Shown here piece after piece: positions 54,290 through 62,919 of a stretch of 64,000 bases of DNA. Location: NCBI RefSeq assembly GCF_008838325.1, contig NZ_CP042829.1, positions 992,001 through 1,056,000 on the forward strand, written 5' to 3'. The DNA comes from Tepidiforma bonchosmolovskayae. GTDB lineage: Bacteria; Chloroflexota; Dehalococcoidia; Tepidiformales; Tepidiformaceae. Under the pieces are notes generated by a model, which was not told where the DNA came from, made no database searches, and saw only the letters and a list, made by a program, of their open reading frames with translations. A program made the position numbers and the translations under genes. How positions within the stretch are numbered: the first letter of the stretch is position 1; every line of letters begins with the position of its first letter.

Positions 54290-56950
54290 TCAGTCGCCGC
54301 TGGCCGCATCGTCTCCGCCGTTCCCGTCCCCGGCGTCGTCAACATCGAGGCCGAGGGGGAGCGTTTCGTTCAGGGCGGCATCGGAGGCGGCGCCGTTGTC
54401 CGAGGGGCGGGCCCGGCGGCGGCTCCGTGCCTGGCCGTCATCGTCCATCATGAAGGCGGCGATGCTGGCGACGGCGTCGCCCTCGCCGACGCGCATCACG
54501 GTGACGCCCTGGGTATTCCGGCCGATCCGGCTGATTTCGGCGACGCGGGTGCGGACGACGATGCCGTCGCGCGTGACGAGGAGGAGGTCCTGGCGGGGGT
54601 CGACCATGCGGCAGGCGGCGACGTTTCCGGTTTTCTCGGTGATGTTGAGGGTCTTGACGCCCTGGCCGCCCCGGCCCTGGAGGGGGTATTCGTCGATGGC
54701 GGTGCGCTTGCCAAAGCCGCGCTCGGAGATGATGAGGAGGTCGGAGCCGTCGTCGGTGGTTTCGACGCCGACGACGTAGGCGCCGGGCTTCAGCTTCATG
54801 CCGCGGACGCCGCCGCTGGCGCGGCTGGCATCGCGCAGATCGTCGATTTTGAAGCGGATGGCAAGGCCATCGCTGGAGACAAGGATGACATTGGTCTCAT
54901 TGGTGGCCAGGCGTGCAGCGATGAGCTGGTCGTTCTCATCAAGATTGAAGGCGATCTTGCCGTTCCGGCGGACCTCTTCAAACTCGGAGAGGCGGGTCTT
55001 CTTGATTTCGCCGTTCCGCGTGGCGAGCAGGATGAAGTCGCGGTCGTAGGAGCTGACGGGGAGGATGGCGGTGACGCGTTCGCCGGGCTCGAGGTCGATG
55101 AGGTTGACGATGGGCAGTCCCTTCGCCTGCTTCTTCGTGTCGGGGACGTCGAAGGCGCGGAGGTGGTAGACCTTGCCGCGGTCCGTGAAGAAGAGGAGGT
55201 TGTCGTGGCTGTCGCAGACGACGAGCTTCATGACGGCGTCTTCTTCGCGGGTGGGGGCGCCGCGGGCGCCCTTGCCGCCGCGGCTCTGGCGGCGGAACTC
55301 CTCAAGCGGCATCCGTTTGATGTAGTTGCGGATGCTGAGGGTAACGACGCTGTCCTGGTGGGGGACGAGGTCTTCTTCGCGGAAGTCTTCGGGGTCGGCC
55401 TCGACGATCTCGGTGCGGCGGGGGTCGCCGTACTTCTTCTTCAGCTCCTTCATGTCGTCGCGGATGAGGAAGTCGATCTTCCGCGGGTTGGCGAGGAGGT
55501 CTTCGAGCTCGGCGATCTTCTTGATGAGCTCTTCGTACTCATTGAGGATGGCCTGGCGCTCGAGGGCGGCGAGGCGGCGGAGCTGCATGTCGAGGATGGC
55601 GCGGGCCTGGACCTCGGTGAAGCTGAAGGGGTTCCGCTGGGCCAGGGAGCGGATCGCGGCCGGGCTGTTGGCAGGGAGCCGCTCGAGCTGGACGAGGCCG
55701 ACGCCCTGGAGGAGGTCGAGGGCGGCCTGGGCCGATTCGGCGGCGCGGATGGTGGCGATGACCGCGTCGATCATGTCGATGGCGCGGAGGAGGCCCTGGA
55801 GGATGTGCTCGCGCTCGCGGGCTTTCTCGAGCTGGTACTCGGTGCGGCGGCGGATGACCTCGCGGCGGTGGTCGATAAAGAGCTCAAGGGCGCGCTTCAG
55901 GCCGAGCCGGCGGGGGGCGCCATCGACGATCGCCATCATGTTGATGGCGAAGGTGGAGCGCATGGCGGTGTGCTTAAAGAGGAGGTTCTTGACCTGCTGG
56001 ACGGAGCCTTCCTTCTTCAGCTCGATGACGATGCGCATGCCGTTCCGGTCGGATTCGTCGCGGAGGTCGGCGATGCCGTCGATTTTGCGGTCGCGGACGA
56101 GCTCGGCGATCTTCTCGATGAGCTGGGCCTTGTTCACCTGGTAGGGGAGTTCGGTGACGATGATGGCGGTGCGGCCCTTGCCCGATTCTTCGACCGTGGT
56201 GCGGGCGTGCATGGTGATGCGCCCGTGGCCTTCGCCGTAGGCGAGGCGGAGCTGCTCTTTGTTCTTGCCGACGAGGGCGATGCCGTAGGTGGGGAAGTCC
56301 GGCCCCTGGATGACGGTGAGGAGGTCATCGAGGGTGGTGGTTTCCGGGTTCTCGATGAGCATCGAGATGGCGTCGGCGATTTCGCCGAGGTTGTGCGGGG
56401 GGATGCTGGTGGCCATGCCGACGGCGATGCCGGAGGAGCCGTTGAGCAGGAGATTCGGGATGCGGGAGGGGAGGATGGAGGGCTGTTCGTGGCGGCCGTC
56501 GTAGTTCGGTTCGAAATCGACCGTGTTCTGGTCGATGTCGGCGAGCATCTCCTCGGCGATGGCGGACATGCGCGCTTCGGTGTAGCGCATGGCGGCCGGG
56601 GGGTCGCCATCGACGGAGCCGAAGTTGCCCTGGCCATCGACGAGGGGGTAGCGCAGGGAGAAGTCCTGCGCCATGCGGACCAGCGTGTCGTAGACGGCCT
56701 GGTCGCCGTGGGGGTGGTACTTCCCCATGACGTCGCCGACGGTGGCGGCGGACTTGCGGTAGGGGGTGCCGGCGCGGGCGCCGCCTTCGTACATGCCCCA
56801 GAGGATGCGGCGCTGGACCGGCTTGAGGCCGTCGCGGACGTCGGGGAGGGCGCGCGAGACGATCACGCTCATGGCGTAATCGAGGTAGCTCGTGCGCATC
56901 TCCTGTTCGATTTCGACCGGGCGGACCTGTGAGGTTGGTTCGATGGACAC
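54290..56950 (-). CDS. gyrA: DNA gyrase subunit A
   Basis: GTG at 56950 (GGAG six bases upstream) gives 886 residues. The protein is the breakage-reunion subunit of gyrase. The N-terminus has the GyrA core [28 protein letters not shown]. The catalytic tyrosine is in [13 protein letters not shown] (Tyr 123). The quinolone region reads [18 protein letters not shown], with Gln where E. coli has Ser83, a natural variant that may affect drug binding. The GyrA-box variant SRGGKG is near residue 560, and six beta-blade repeats fill the C-terminus (such as [18 protein letters not shown]). The tail is acidic. A TACAAT -10 lies upstream. Confidence 0.96.
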   Translation of the reverse strand: MSIEPTSQVRPVEIEQEMRTSYLDYAMSVIVSRALPDVRDGLKPVQRRILWGMYEGGARAGTPYRKSAATVGDVMGKYHPHGDQAVYDTLVRMAQDFSLRYPLVDGQGNFGSVDGDPPAAMRYTEARMSAIAEEMLADIDQNTVDFEPNYDGRHEQPSILPSRIPNLLLNGSSGIAVGMATSIPPHNLGEIADAISMLIENPETTTLDDLLTVIQGPDFPTYGIALVGKNKEQLRLAYGEGHGRITMHARTTVEESGKGRTAIIVTELPYQVNKAQLIEKIAELVRDRKIDGIADLRDESDRNGMRIVIELKKEGSVQQVKNLLFKHTAMRSTFAINMMAIVDGAPRRLGLKRALELFIDHRREVIRRRTEYQLEKAREREHILQGLLRAIDMIDAVIATIRAAESAQAALDLLQGVGLVQLERLPANSPAAIRSLAQRNPFSFTEVQARAILDMQLRRLAALERQAILNEYEELIKKIAELEDLLANPRKIDFLIRDDMKELKKKYGDPRRTEIVEADPEDFREEDLVPHQDSVVTLSIRNYIKRMPLEEFRRQSRGGKGARGAPTREEDAVMKLVVCDSHDNLLFFTDRGKVYHLRAFDVPDTKKQAKGLPIVNLIDLEPGERVTAILPVSSYDRDFILLATRNGEIKKTRLSEFEEVRRNGKIAFNLDENDQLIAARLATNETNVILVSSDGLAIRFKIDDLRDASRASGGVRGMKLKPGAYVVGVETTDDGSDLLIISERGFGKRTAIDEYPLQGRGGQGVKTLNITEKTGNVAACRMVDPRQDLLLVTRDGIVVRTRVAEISRIGRNTQGVTVMRVGEGDAVASIAAFMMDDDGQARSRRRARPSDNGAASDAALNETLPLGLDVDDAGDGNGGDDAASGD

Positions 56951-56994
56951 GGGCGACTCCGGGGCGGGCGCGAACGGGGGAAATCGTTCAGTTC

Positions 56995-57000
56995 ATTGTA
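56995..57000 (-). promoter_or_regulatory. -10 box of gyrA
   Basis: TACAAT on the minus strand, 44 bases before the GTG. No convincing -35 hexamer is apparent at standard spacing. Unlike recQ and dapB, this promoter leaves an ordinary short 5' UTR. Confidence 0.5.
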
Positions 57001-57080
57001 CCATTTTGGCGTTTAGCGGCCCGGGCCGGAGGCGGCGGAGGGCCGCGGCGGGTCCGCGAGCGGACGCGGAAGAGTGCGGC

Positions 57081-57968
57081 TCAATGGAAGAGGCGGCGGT
57101 AGTGGGTGCTGGCGAAGAATTCGCGGAGGACAGCGGCGGCGGGGCCGGCCACGTGCAGGTCGTCGAGTTCGGACGGGTGCCAGTAGCGGAAGGCCTGCCC
57201 TTCGCGGACGTCGATGAGTGACTCGGGCAGGTCGGGGTCGTCGTAGTAGATGTGGTAGACGTGGGTGAGGGAGCCGGGCAGTTCAGCGGCGCGGTAGACG
57301 CGGAAAAGGCGGAGGGTCTCGAGGAGGACGCCGGTCTCCTCTTCGAACTCGCGGAAGGCGGCGGCATCGGGGGGTTCGTCGGGTTCGACGAGGCCGCCGG
57401 GGATCGACCACTGGCCGGGGAAGCGCTCGGGCGGGAGGTCGGCGTCGCGGAGCTGGAGGAGGGCGCGGCCCCAGCGGTCGAGGGCGATGACGCCGACGCC
57501 GACCCGGTAGGGCTGGAGCATGCCGACGGTGCCGCGGTAGGCATCGCTCGCGATAAAGCGGGCGAGGAGCTGGCGGGTGCCGGGGTTCATGGGCAGGCCG
57601 GGGAAGGCAGCCGGGTGGTGGTACTGGAAATCGAGGCCTTCGCGGACGTCGATTGCGGTGCGGGGCACCGGGTCATCGGCCACGAAGAGGTGCAGGCAGG
57701 AGGGGAGGAGGTCGGGGACCTGGGCGGTGGTGACCGTTTCGACGTAGCGGAGGCGCTGGAGGCGGACGCCGGTCTCCTCTTCGAATTCGCGGAGGGCGGT
57801 TTCGCGGGGCGACTCGCCGGGCTCGCGGCCGCCGCCGGGGATGGTCCAGCGGCCGATGCCGGCGGGCCAGACGTCGTCGTCGCGCTGCTGAAGGAGGATG
57901 GAGCCGTCGGGCGCGACGAGGAGGACGGCGGAGCCTTCGCGGCCGGAGCCGGGCGCTTTGTAGCTCAT
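57081..57968 (-). CDS. Tandem-domain Nudix hydrolase
   Basis: ATG at 57968 gives 295 residues: two complete Nudix domains in one chain. Each has the Nudix box G-x5-E-x7-R-E-x2-E-E-x-G. The first is GGGREPGESPRETALREFEEETGV (about 44-67), read as pieces GGGREPGESPRETALREF and EEETGV. The second is GGLVEPDEPPDAAAFREFEEETGV (about 190-213); here the R-E is replaced by AAFREFEEE, still acid-rich. Both are followed by VREG-Y/F-x-H-P-like edges (DVREGLDFQYHHP, DVREGQAFRYWHP), showing an internal duplication. Substrates (nucleotides, sugars, coenzymes) cannot be fixed. Divergent from the Dam gene. Confidence 0.85.
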   Translation of the reverse strand: MSYKAPGSGREGSAVLLVAPDGSILLQQRDDDVWPAGIGRWTIPGGGREPGESPRETALREFEEETGVRLQRLRYVETVTTAQVPDLLPSCLHLFVADDPVPRTAIDVREGLDFQYHHPAAFPGLPMNPGTRQLLARFIASDAYRGTVGMLQPYRVGVGVIALDRWGRALLQLRDADLPPERFPGQWSIPGGLVEPDEPPDAAAFREFEEETGVLLETLRLFRVYRAAELPGSLTHVYHIYYDDPDLPESLIDVREGQAFRYWHPSELDDLHVAGPAAAVLREFFASTHYRRLFH

Positions 57969-58041
57969 GGTTTCACGGTAGCAGTCCGCGCTGCGGCCGG
58001 GGAATTGCCGGGGGCGACCGGGTAGGCCACGATGGTGGCCG

Positions 58042-58890
58042 ATGGCGACGCCCTTCCTGAAGTGGGCCGGCGGGAAATCGCGGCTCGTGCCGACGGTTGC
58101 GGAGGGCGTGGCGGGGCTGCCGGTCGAGCGGTACATCGAGCCGTTCCTGGGCGGGGGCGCGATGTTCTTCGGGCTGCGGGCGCGCGGCCTGCGGGTGCCG
58201 GCGATCCTCGCTGACGCGAACGCTGAGCTGATTGCGGCGTTCGCCGCCGTGCGCGACGACCCGGAGGCGGTGATTTCGGCGCTGCGGCCGCTGGCCGAGG
58301 CGTACCTCGCGGCGGGGCGGGAGGAGCGGCGGGAGCTCTACTACCGGGTGCGGGCGAGCGAACCGGAGGGCCGGGCGGCGCGGGCGGCGCGGCTCATCTT
58401 TCTCAACCGGACGTGCTACAACGGGCTGTACCGGGTGAACCGGCAGGGGCGGTTCAACGTGCCCCACGGGCGGTACGTGCGGCCGCTCATCTGCGACGAG
58501 GCGAACCTGCGCGCCTGCGCGGAGGAGCTGGCGGGGGCGGAGCTGCGCTGCGCTGACTTCGCCGAGGTGTGCGCGGAGGCCGGCCCGGGCGATTTCGTCT
58601 ACCTCGACCCGCCCTACCACCCGTTGAGCACGACGGCGCGGTTCACGGCGTACACGGACCGGGCCTTCGGGTGGGACGACCAGGTGCGGCTCGCGGCAGC
58701 GGTGCGGGGGCTGGCGGCGCGGGGGGCGTGGTTCGCGCTGTCGAATTCGGCGCACCCGGCGATTGGGTCACTCTACGAGGGGCTGCGGCCGCTGACGGTG
58801 CAGATGTCGCGGGCGATCAATTCGCGGGGTGACCGGCGGGCGCCGGTGGAGGAGTACCTGTTTTTCGGGGGGAGGAGGGAGGAGGGATGA
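58042..58890 (+). CDS. DNA adenine methylase (D12 class, Dam family)
   Basis: A 282-residue D12-class N6-adenine methyltransferase. Motif I (SAM binding) is IEPFLGGGAMFFGL (about 31-44), preceded by FLKWAGGKSRL near the N-terminus; the catalytic motif IV is DFVYLDPPYHPL (DPPY, near 187-190). The C-terminal half has the D12 helices and FALSNSAHP. Such enzymes usually recognise short palindromes such as GATC. No restriction endonuclease gene is adjacent, so it is either an orphan Dam or a partner of a distant system. The heptamer repeat tract follows its stop directly. Confidence 0.9.
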   Translation: MATPFLKWAGGKSRLVPTVAEGVAGLPVERYIEPFLGGGAMFFGLRARGLRVPAILADANAELIAAFAAVRDDPEAVISALRPLAEAYLAAGREERRELYYRVRASEPEGRAARAARLIFLNRTCYNGLYRVNRQGRFNVPHGRYVRPLICDEANLRACAEELAGAELRCADFAEVCAEAGPGDFVYLDPPYHPLSTTARFTAYTDRAFGWDDQVRLAAAVRGLAARGAWFALSNSAHPAIGSLYEGLRPLTVQMSRAINSRGDRRAPVEEYLFFGGRREEG

Positions 58891-58923
58891 GGGAGGACCC
58901 GCCCCGGCCGCGCCGCCCCACCA

Positions 58924-59050
58924 GGGGAGCGGGGAGCGGGGAGCGGGGAGCAGGGAGCGGGGAGCGGGGAGCAGGGAGCGGGGAGCGGGGAGCAGGGAGC
59001 GGGGAGCGGGGAGCAGGGAGCAGGGAGCGGGGAGCGGGGAGCGGGGAGCA
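58924..59050. repeat. GGGAGCR heptamer tandem repeat, copy 3 (longest)
   Basis: About 18 units of GGGAGCG/GGGAGCA between the Dam gene and the P450 promoter. It is the longest of three such tracts here and, like copy 1, is followed within about 35 bases by a TATACT -10 box. The upstream block at 58888-58920 resembles that of copy 2. Confidence 0.85.
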
Positions 59051-59084
59051 CGGCGTGAACGCGAACGGCGTTCGGGTTTTGGGG

Positions 59085-59090
59085 TATACT
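59085..59090 (+). promoter_or_regulatory. -10 box of the P450 gene
   Basis: TATACT, 19 bases before the ATG at 59110; a GGAGG lies six bases before the ATG, so initiation is conventional. The -35 side coincides with GTTCGGG, not a clear hexamer. Confidence 0.5.
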
Positions 59091-59109
59091 GGGTCGGCGG
59101 AGGTGGTCG

Positions 59110-60282
59110 ATGGTTGCCGCGCCGAATGTGAACGACCCGGCGTTCCTGGAGAACCCGTTCCCGTTCTATGAGCTGGGGCGGGCGATGAGCCCGCTGGTCC
59201 TGCCGGACCGGGGCCTTGCGATGGTCTTCGGCTACGACGATTGTGCCGCGATCCTGAAGGACTGGGAGACGTGGTCGTCGCGGTTCCCGCCGCCGCCGGA
59301 CGTGACGGACCCGCCGGAGCCGACGATGCTGAATTCGGACCCGCCGCGGCATACGCGGCTGCGGTCGCTGGTGTCGCAGGCCTTCACGCCGCGAATGGTC
59401 GAGCAGCTGGAGCCGCGCATCCGGGAGATTACGCGGGAGCTGCTGGAGCCGGCGCTGGAGGCGGGCGCGTGCGACCTGGTGGCCGCGCTGGCGTACCCGC
59501 TGCCGGTCATCGTCATCGCCGAGATCCTCGGGATTCCGCCGGAGGACCGGGCGCAGTTCAAGGAGTGGTCGGACGAGGTGGTCGCCAGCCTGGGCACGGG
59601 GCTGGGCGGCGGGCGGCAGGTCCGGGCGGAAGTCTTCGAGGAGATGCGGGAGTACTTCACCCGGATGACGGAGGAGCGGCGCCGGCATCCGCGGAACGAC
59701 CTGATCACCGGGCTGGTGGAGGCCGAGCAGGACGGCGAGCGGCTGACGTTCCCGGACCTGCTGCAGATGCTGATTTTGCTGCTGGTGGCCGGGAACGAGA
59801 CGACGACGAACCTGATCAGCAATGCGATGCTGAGCTTCATGGAGCACCGGGACGAGCTGGCGAAGGTGGAGGCGAACCCGGCGCTCATCCCCTCGGCGCT
59901 GGAGGAGGTGCTGCGGTTCAATTCGCCGGTGCAGGCGACGGCCCGTCGGCCGACCCGGGATGTGGAGCTGCGGGGCCGGACGATCCCGGCCGGGATGGTG
60001 ACGCTGGTGTGGCTGGCGGCGGCGAACCGCGATCCGGCGCAGTTCCCGGAGCCGCTGCGGTTCGATGTGACGCGCTCGCCGAACCGGCACCTGGCGTTCG
60101 GTATGGGGATTCATTTCTGCCTTGGGGCGCCGCTGGCGCGGCTGGAGGCGCGGGTCGCCTACGAGGAGCTGCTCGGTAGGGCGACGGGGTTCGAACGGAC
60201 GACGGACGGGCCGCTGCCGCGGGTGCCGACGTTCTTCATGCGCGGGGTGCTGGAGCTGCCGATTGCCTTCCGGCGGCGGTGA
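59110..60282 (+). CDS. Cytochrome P450
   Basis: A 390-residue soluble bacterial P450. Key motifs: the I-helix oxygen-activation motif LLLVAGNETTTNLISNA (AGNETT, Thr near 226), K-helix EEVLRFNSP (ExxR), the meander NRDPAQFPEPLRFDVTRSPN, and the haem-thiolate loop HLAFGMGIHFCLGAPLARLEA (Cys near 339). It hydroxylates an unactivated C-H of a lipophilic substrate, probably fed by a ferredoxin system not visible here. The N-terminus has no membrane anchor. The convergent crotonase gene ends four bases away. A relation to fatty-acid, steroid or terpenoid breakdown is possible but unproven. Confidence 0.95.
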   Translation: MVAAPNVNDPAFLENPFPFYELGRAMSPLVLPDRGLAMVFGYDDCAAILKDWETWSSRFPPPPDVTDPPEPTMLNSDPPRHTRLRSLVSQAFTPRMVEQLEPRIREITRELLEPALEAGACDLVAALAYPLPVIVIAEILGIPPEDRAQFKEWSDEVVASLGTGLGGGRQVRAEVFEEMREYFTRMTEERRRHPRNDLITGLVEAEQDGERLTFPDLLQMLILLLVAGNETTTNLISNAMLSFMEHRDELAKVEANPALIPSALEEVLRFNSPVQATARRPTRDVELRGRTIPAGMVTLVWLAAANRDPAQFPEPLRFDVTRSPNRHLAFGMGIHFCLGAPLARLEARVAYEELLGRATGFERTTDGPLPRVPTFFMRGVLELPIAFRRR

Positions 60283-60285
60283 CGG

Positions 60286-61185
60286 CTAGCGCTTGAGGCC
60301 GGGCGGGAGGTTGCGGTACATGCCTTCGCGCCAGTCGAGGGCGCCCTTGAGGCCGGTGCCGGCTTCCATGCTTTCGCGCATCCGGTCCTGCCAGGCGTAG
60401 CTGAAGCTCGTCATCTGGGCCATGGCGTCCATGTCGGTCGAGCTGCGCACCGACGAGTAGATGCCCATGTTCTCGTAGAAGCGGTTCATGTTGAGCTTGA
60501 GGATGGCGAGGTGGTCGGCAGTGGCGTTGGCGAGCCGGTCGGCGAGGGCGATGGTGTTCTCCTCGAGCTCCTCCTTCGGCCAGGCGTAGTTGATCATGCC
60601 GATCCGCTCGGCTTCGCGGCCGGAGATGGAGTCGCCGGTGTAGTAGAGCTCTTTGGCCTTGCGCATGCCGATGACGAGCGGCCAGATGACGCCGGTGCGG
60701 CTGGTGCCGAGCCCGCGGAGGCCCGGGTGGCCGAGCTGGGCGTCTTCGGCGGCGACGACGAGGTCGGCCATCATGGCGAGCTCGCAGCCGCCGGCGAGGG
60801 CGTAGCCGTGGACCTGGGCGATGGTGACCTTCGCCATGTTCCAGAAGTAGAGGTGGATATCGGTAATCTGCTGCATGCCGGTGCGGATGCCCATGAGCAG
60901 CCGGCGGCCTTTTTCGTCGGTGGTGCGGTAGCGGCGGACGACGCCGTCGGCGCCGCCGCGCGGCGGGGCGAGGTCGTAGCCGGCGCTAAAGGTGCGGCCG
61001 GCGCCGCGGACGATAATGACGCGCGCGGTGTCATCGGCCTCGAGGTCGTGGAGGGCGTCCCAGAACTCGAAGAGGAGCTCCTGGGAGAGGGCGTTCATCT
61101 TTTCGGGGCGGTTGAGGGTGATGCGGGCGACGCGGCCGTCGGTCCCGACGCGGTCGATCAGGAGGTTTTCGTAGGTGCGGGTCAT
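60286..61185 (-). CDS. Enoyl-CoA hydratase/isomerase (crotonase)
   Basis: A 299-residue crotonase-fold protein. Landmarks: VARITLNRPEKMNALSQELL near the N-terminus, the oxyanion segment ARVIIVRGAGRTFSAGYDLAPPRGG (about 57-81), then IAQVHGYALAGGCELAMMADLVVAAEDAQLGHPGLRGLGTSRTGVIWP (about 118-165). The second half ends YENMGIYSSVRSS...AWQDRMRESMEAGTGLKGALDWREG. The usual pair of catalytic Glu residues is not obvious at the canonical positions, so hydratase, isomerase or another crotonase activity remains open. It is convergent with the P450 gene and 9 bases downstream of the MFS gene start side. Confidence 0.85.
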   Translation of the reverse strand: MTRTYENLLIDRVGTDGRVARITLNRPEKMNALSQELLFEFWDALHDLEADDTARVIIVRGAGRTFSAGYDLAPPRGGADGVVRRYRTTDEKGRRLLMGIRTGMQQITDIHLYFWNMAKVTIAQVHGYALAGGCELAMMADLVVAAEDAQLGHPGLRGLGTSRTGVIWPLVIGMRKAKELYYTGDSISGREAERIGMINYAWPKEELEENTIALADRLANATADHLAILKLNMNRFYENMGIYSSVRSSTDMDAMAQMTSFSYAWQDRMRESMEAGTGLKGALDWREGMYRNLPPGLKR

Positions 61186-61194
61186 GACCGGGGA

Positions 61195-62436
61195 TTATAC
61201 GGAGGCGGGCCGGAGCCGGCCGGCAGCGAGGAGGGCTGCGGCGAGGAGCGCCGCGAGGAGTGCTGCGGCGGCGCTGAAGGAGAAGGTCGCCTTCGGCCCA
61301 AAGGCGTCCCAGAGGACGCCGGCGAGGAGGCTGGCGGCGAGGACGAGCCCGCCGGTGACGCCCTGGAAGAGGCCGAGCGCAGTGGTTCGGGCCTCGGGAG
61401 GAGCGAGGTCGGCGATGAACGCTTTGCCGATGCCCTCGGTGGCGGCGATGTAGGCGCCGTAGAGCGGGAAGAGCACCCAGGCGAGCGCACCGCTGCCGGC
61501 GACCGCGAACCCGAGGTAGACCGCGGCGAAGACGAGATAGCCGCCGACGATGACGGCAGGCCGGGGGATGCGGTCGCTGAGGGCGCCGGCGGGGTACGAC
61601 AGGAGCGCATAGACGGCGTTGTAGACGACGTAGGCGAGGACGACGGCGGTGGTCGTAAGGCCGAGGTCTTTCGCGCGGAGGATGAGGAAGGCATCCGAGG
61701 AGTTGCCGAGCATGAAGAGCCCGGTGACGCCGAGGAAAAGCCAGTAGGCGGCCGGGAGGTTGCGGATGCCGGGGCGGGGGTCATCGCTGCTGCGACGGGC
61801 CGGGGCGCGAACTTCGGGCACGCGGGCGACGACGAGCACCGAGATGGCGGCGGGGACGAGGGCGATGGCGATGGCCCAGCGGAGGTGCTGCTGGCCGACA
61901 ACCGCGAGGAAGAGGAGCGCGAACAGCGGCCCGACGACGGCGCCGAGGGTATCGAAAGCCCGGTGGAAGCCGAAGATACGGCCGCGGTTTTCGGGGGTGG
62001 CGACATCGGCGAGCATGGCGTCGCGCGCGGGGGTGCGGATGCCCTTGCCGAAGCGGTCGACGGCGCGGCCGGCGAGGGCGACCCCCCAGGCGGGGGCAAG
62101 CGCGAGGATGAGCTTGCCGACAGCGGCGAGGGCGTAGCCGGCAACGACGAACGGCTTGCGGGCGCCGGCGGCGTCGCTCCAGCGGCCGGCGAGGGGGCGC
62201 GTCGCGTAGGCGGTGGCCTCGGCGACGCCCTCGACCAGGCCGACGGCAGCGACAGGCGCGCCGAGCGTGGCGGTCAGGAAGATCGGGATGAGCGGGTAGA
62301 CGAGTTCGGAGGAGAGGTCGGCGAAGAAGGAGGTGAGGCCGAGGAGCCAGGCCGGCCGGGGAATGTGGCGGAAGCGCGGGAGCACCGGGGAATCGTGCCC
62401 CGGGCGCGGCGGGAGAACAAGCGCCGACGCTGGCAC
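61195..62436 (-). CDS. MFS transporter
   Basis: A 413-residue protein with about 12 hydrophobic helices. The loop DRFGKGIRTPARDAMLADV (about 128-147) is the MFS cytoplasmic motif between helices 4 and 5, and the opening HIPRPAWLLGLTSFFADLSSELVYPLIPIFLTATLG is typical of a 12-helix major-facilitator permease. GRWSDAAGARKPFVV is the conserved loop 2-3 motif. The substrate is unknown; the subgroup is often annotated as drug or metabolite efflux. It is the gene before the crotonase on the same strand and separated by nine bases. Confidence 0.88.
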   Translation of the reverse strand: MPASALVLPPRPGHDSPVLPRFRHIPRPAWLLGLTSFFADLSSELVYPLIPIFLTATLGAPVAAVGLVEGVAEATAYATRPLAGRWSDAAGARKPFVVAGYALAAVGKLILALAPAWGVALAGRAVDRFGKGIRTPARDAMLADVATPENRGRIFGFHRAFDTLGAVVGPLFALLFLAVVGQQHLRWAIAIALVPAAISVLVVARVPEVRAPARRSSDDPRPGIRNLPAAYWLFLGVTGLFMLGNSSDAFLILRAKDLGLTTTAVVLAYVVYNAVYALLSYPAGALSDRIPRPAVIVGGYLVFAAVYLGFAVAGSGALAWVLFPLYGAYIAATEGIGKAFIADLAPPEARTTALGLFQGVTGGLVLAASLLAGVLWDAFGPKATFSFSAAAALLAALLAAALLAAGRLRPASV

Positions 62437-62462
62437 AAAAAGGGGGCGAAGGTGTGCCGGAG

Positions 62463-62768
62463 TCAGGGCCCCTGGCGTTCGCGGAGGGCAGCCGGGGGCG
62501 TGCCTTCCCCGTCGATCCGGAGCGTGGTGGTCCGGTGGCCGGCGCCGCCGCGGATCGCGGCTTCGCGGACGATGGCGGTGCGGGTGGAACGGCCGACGGT
62601 CAGCTCGACCCGGTCGCCGGGGAGGATGGCGGCGACGCCGTGGATAACGAGTTCACCGGTCCACGGCGCGGGGCCGCCGTTCCGGGAAAGCGAGGCGGCA
62701 ACGCGCGTTTCGAAGCCCTCGCCAAAGGCCAGGCGGGCATCACCCTGCCAGTGTGCGGTATCGCTCAT
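62463..62768 (-). CDS. Small hypothetical protein
   Basis: ATG at 62768, 101 residues: MSDTAHWQGDARLAFGEGFETRVAASLSRNGG. Mostly beta-prone, rich in Arg/Gly, with no cysteine pair or membrane helix. It could be a compact OsmC- or SH3-like fold, but I see no family motif. The stop lies 27 bases before the MFS gene start, so it may be translated on the same message. No strong RBS is visible. The divergent gene at 62920 is separated by a palindrome-bearing intergenic region. Confidence 0.5.
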   Translation of the reverse strand: MSDTAHWQGDARLAFGEGFETRVAASLSRNGGPAPWTGELVIHGVAAILPGDRVELTVGRSTRTAIVREAAIRGGAGHRTTTLRIDGEGTPPAALRERQGP

Positions 62769-62776
62769 GGCGCAAG

Positions 62777-62792
62777 CTTAGCACGTGCTAAG
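62777..62792. promoter_or_regulatory. Perfect 16-base palindrome between divergent genes
   Basis: CTTAGCACGTGCTAAG, a perfect palindrome, just upstream of the small hypothetical gene. A second dyad, GTAA-TACG-TTAC, follows at 62803-62814. An operator for a dimeric repressor shared by the divergent genes is likely. No regulator gene is adjacent. Confidence 0.5.
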
Positions 62793-62919
62793 TCAACGTG
62801 AGGTAATACGTTACACATCGTGACAGTGTGCATTCCGAAAGCTGGACGGGCATCCAGAGGCTTCCCCGGTAGGGTGCGGTCGGGTGTAATCGGACCAGAC
62901 CTGACGCGGGAGCGCGCCT

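Noticed and set aside
55163-56932. 589-codon plus-strand frame opposite gyrA
   Set aside because: Shadow of gyrA with Val/Asp/Gly-rich composition and no recognisable domain.
58042-58890. Complete restriction-modification pair around the Dam gene
   Set aside because: The neighbours are a Nudix gene and a P450 gene; no endonuclease was seen.
60511-62781. 756-codon plus-strand frame opposite crotonase and MFS genes
   Set aside because: Low-complexity acidic/Gly frame; the minus-strand genes have clear family motifs.
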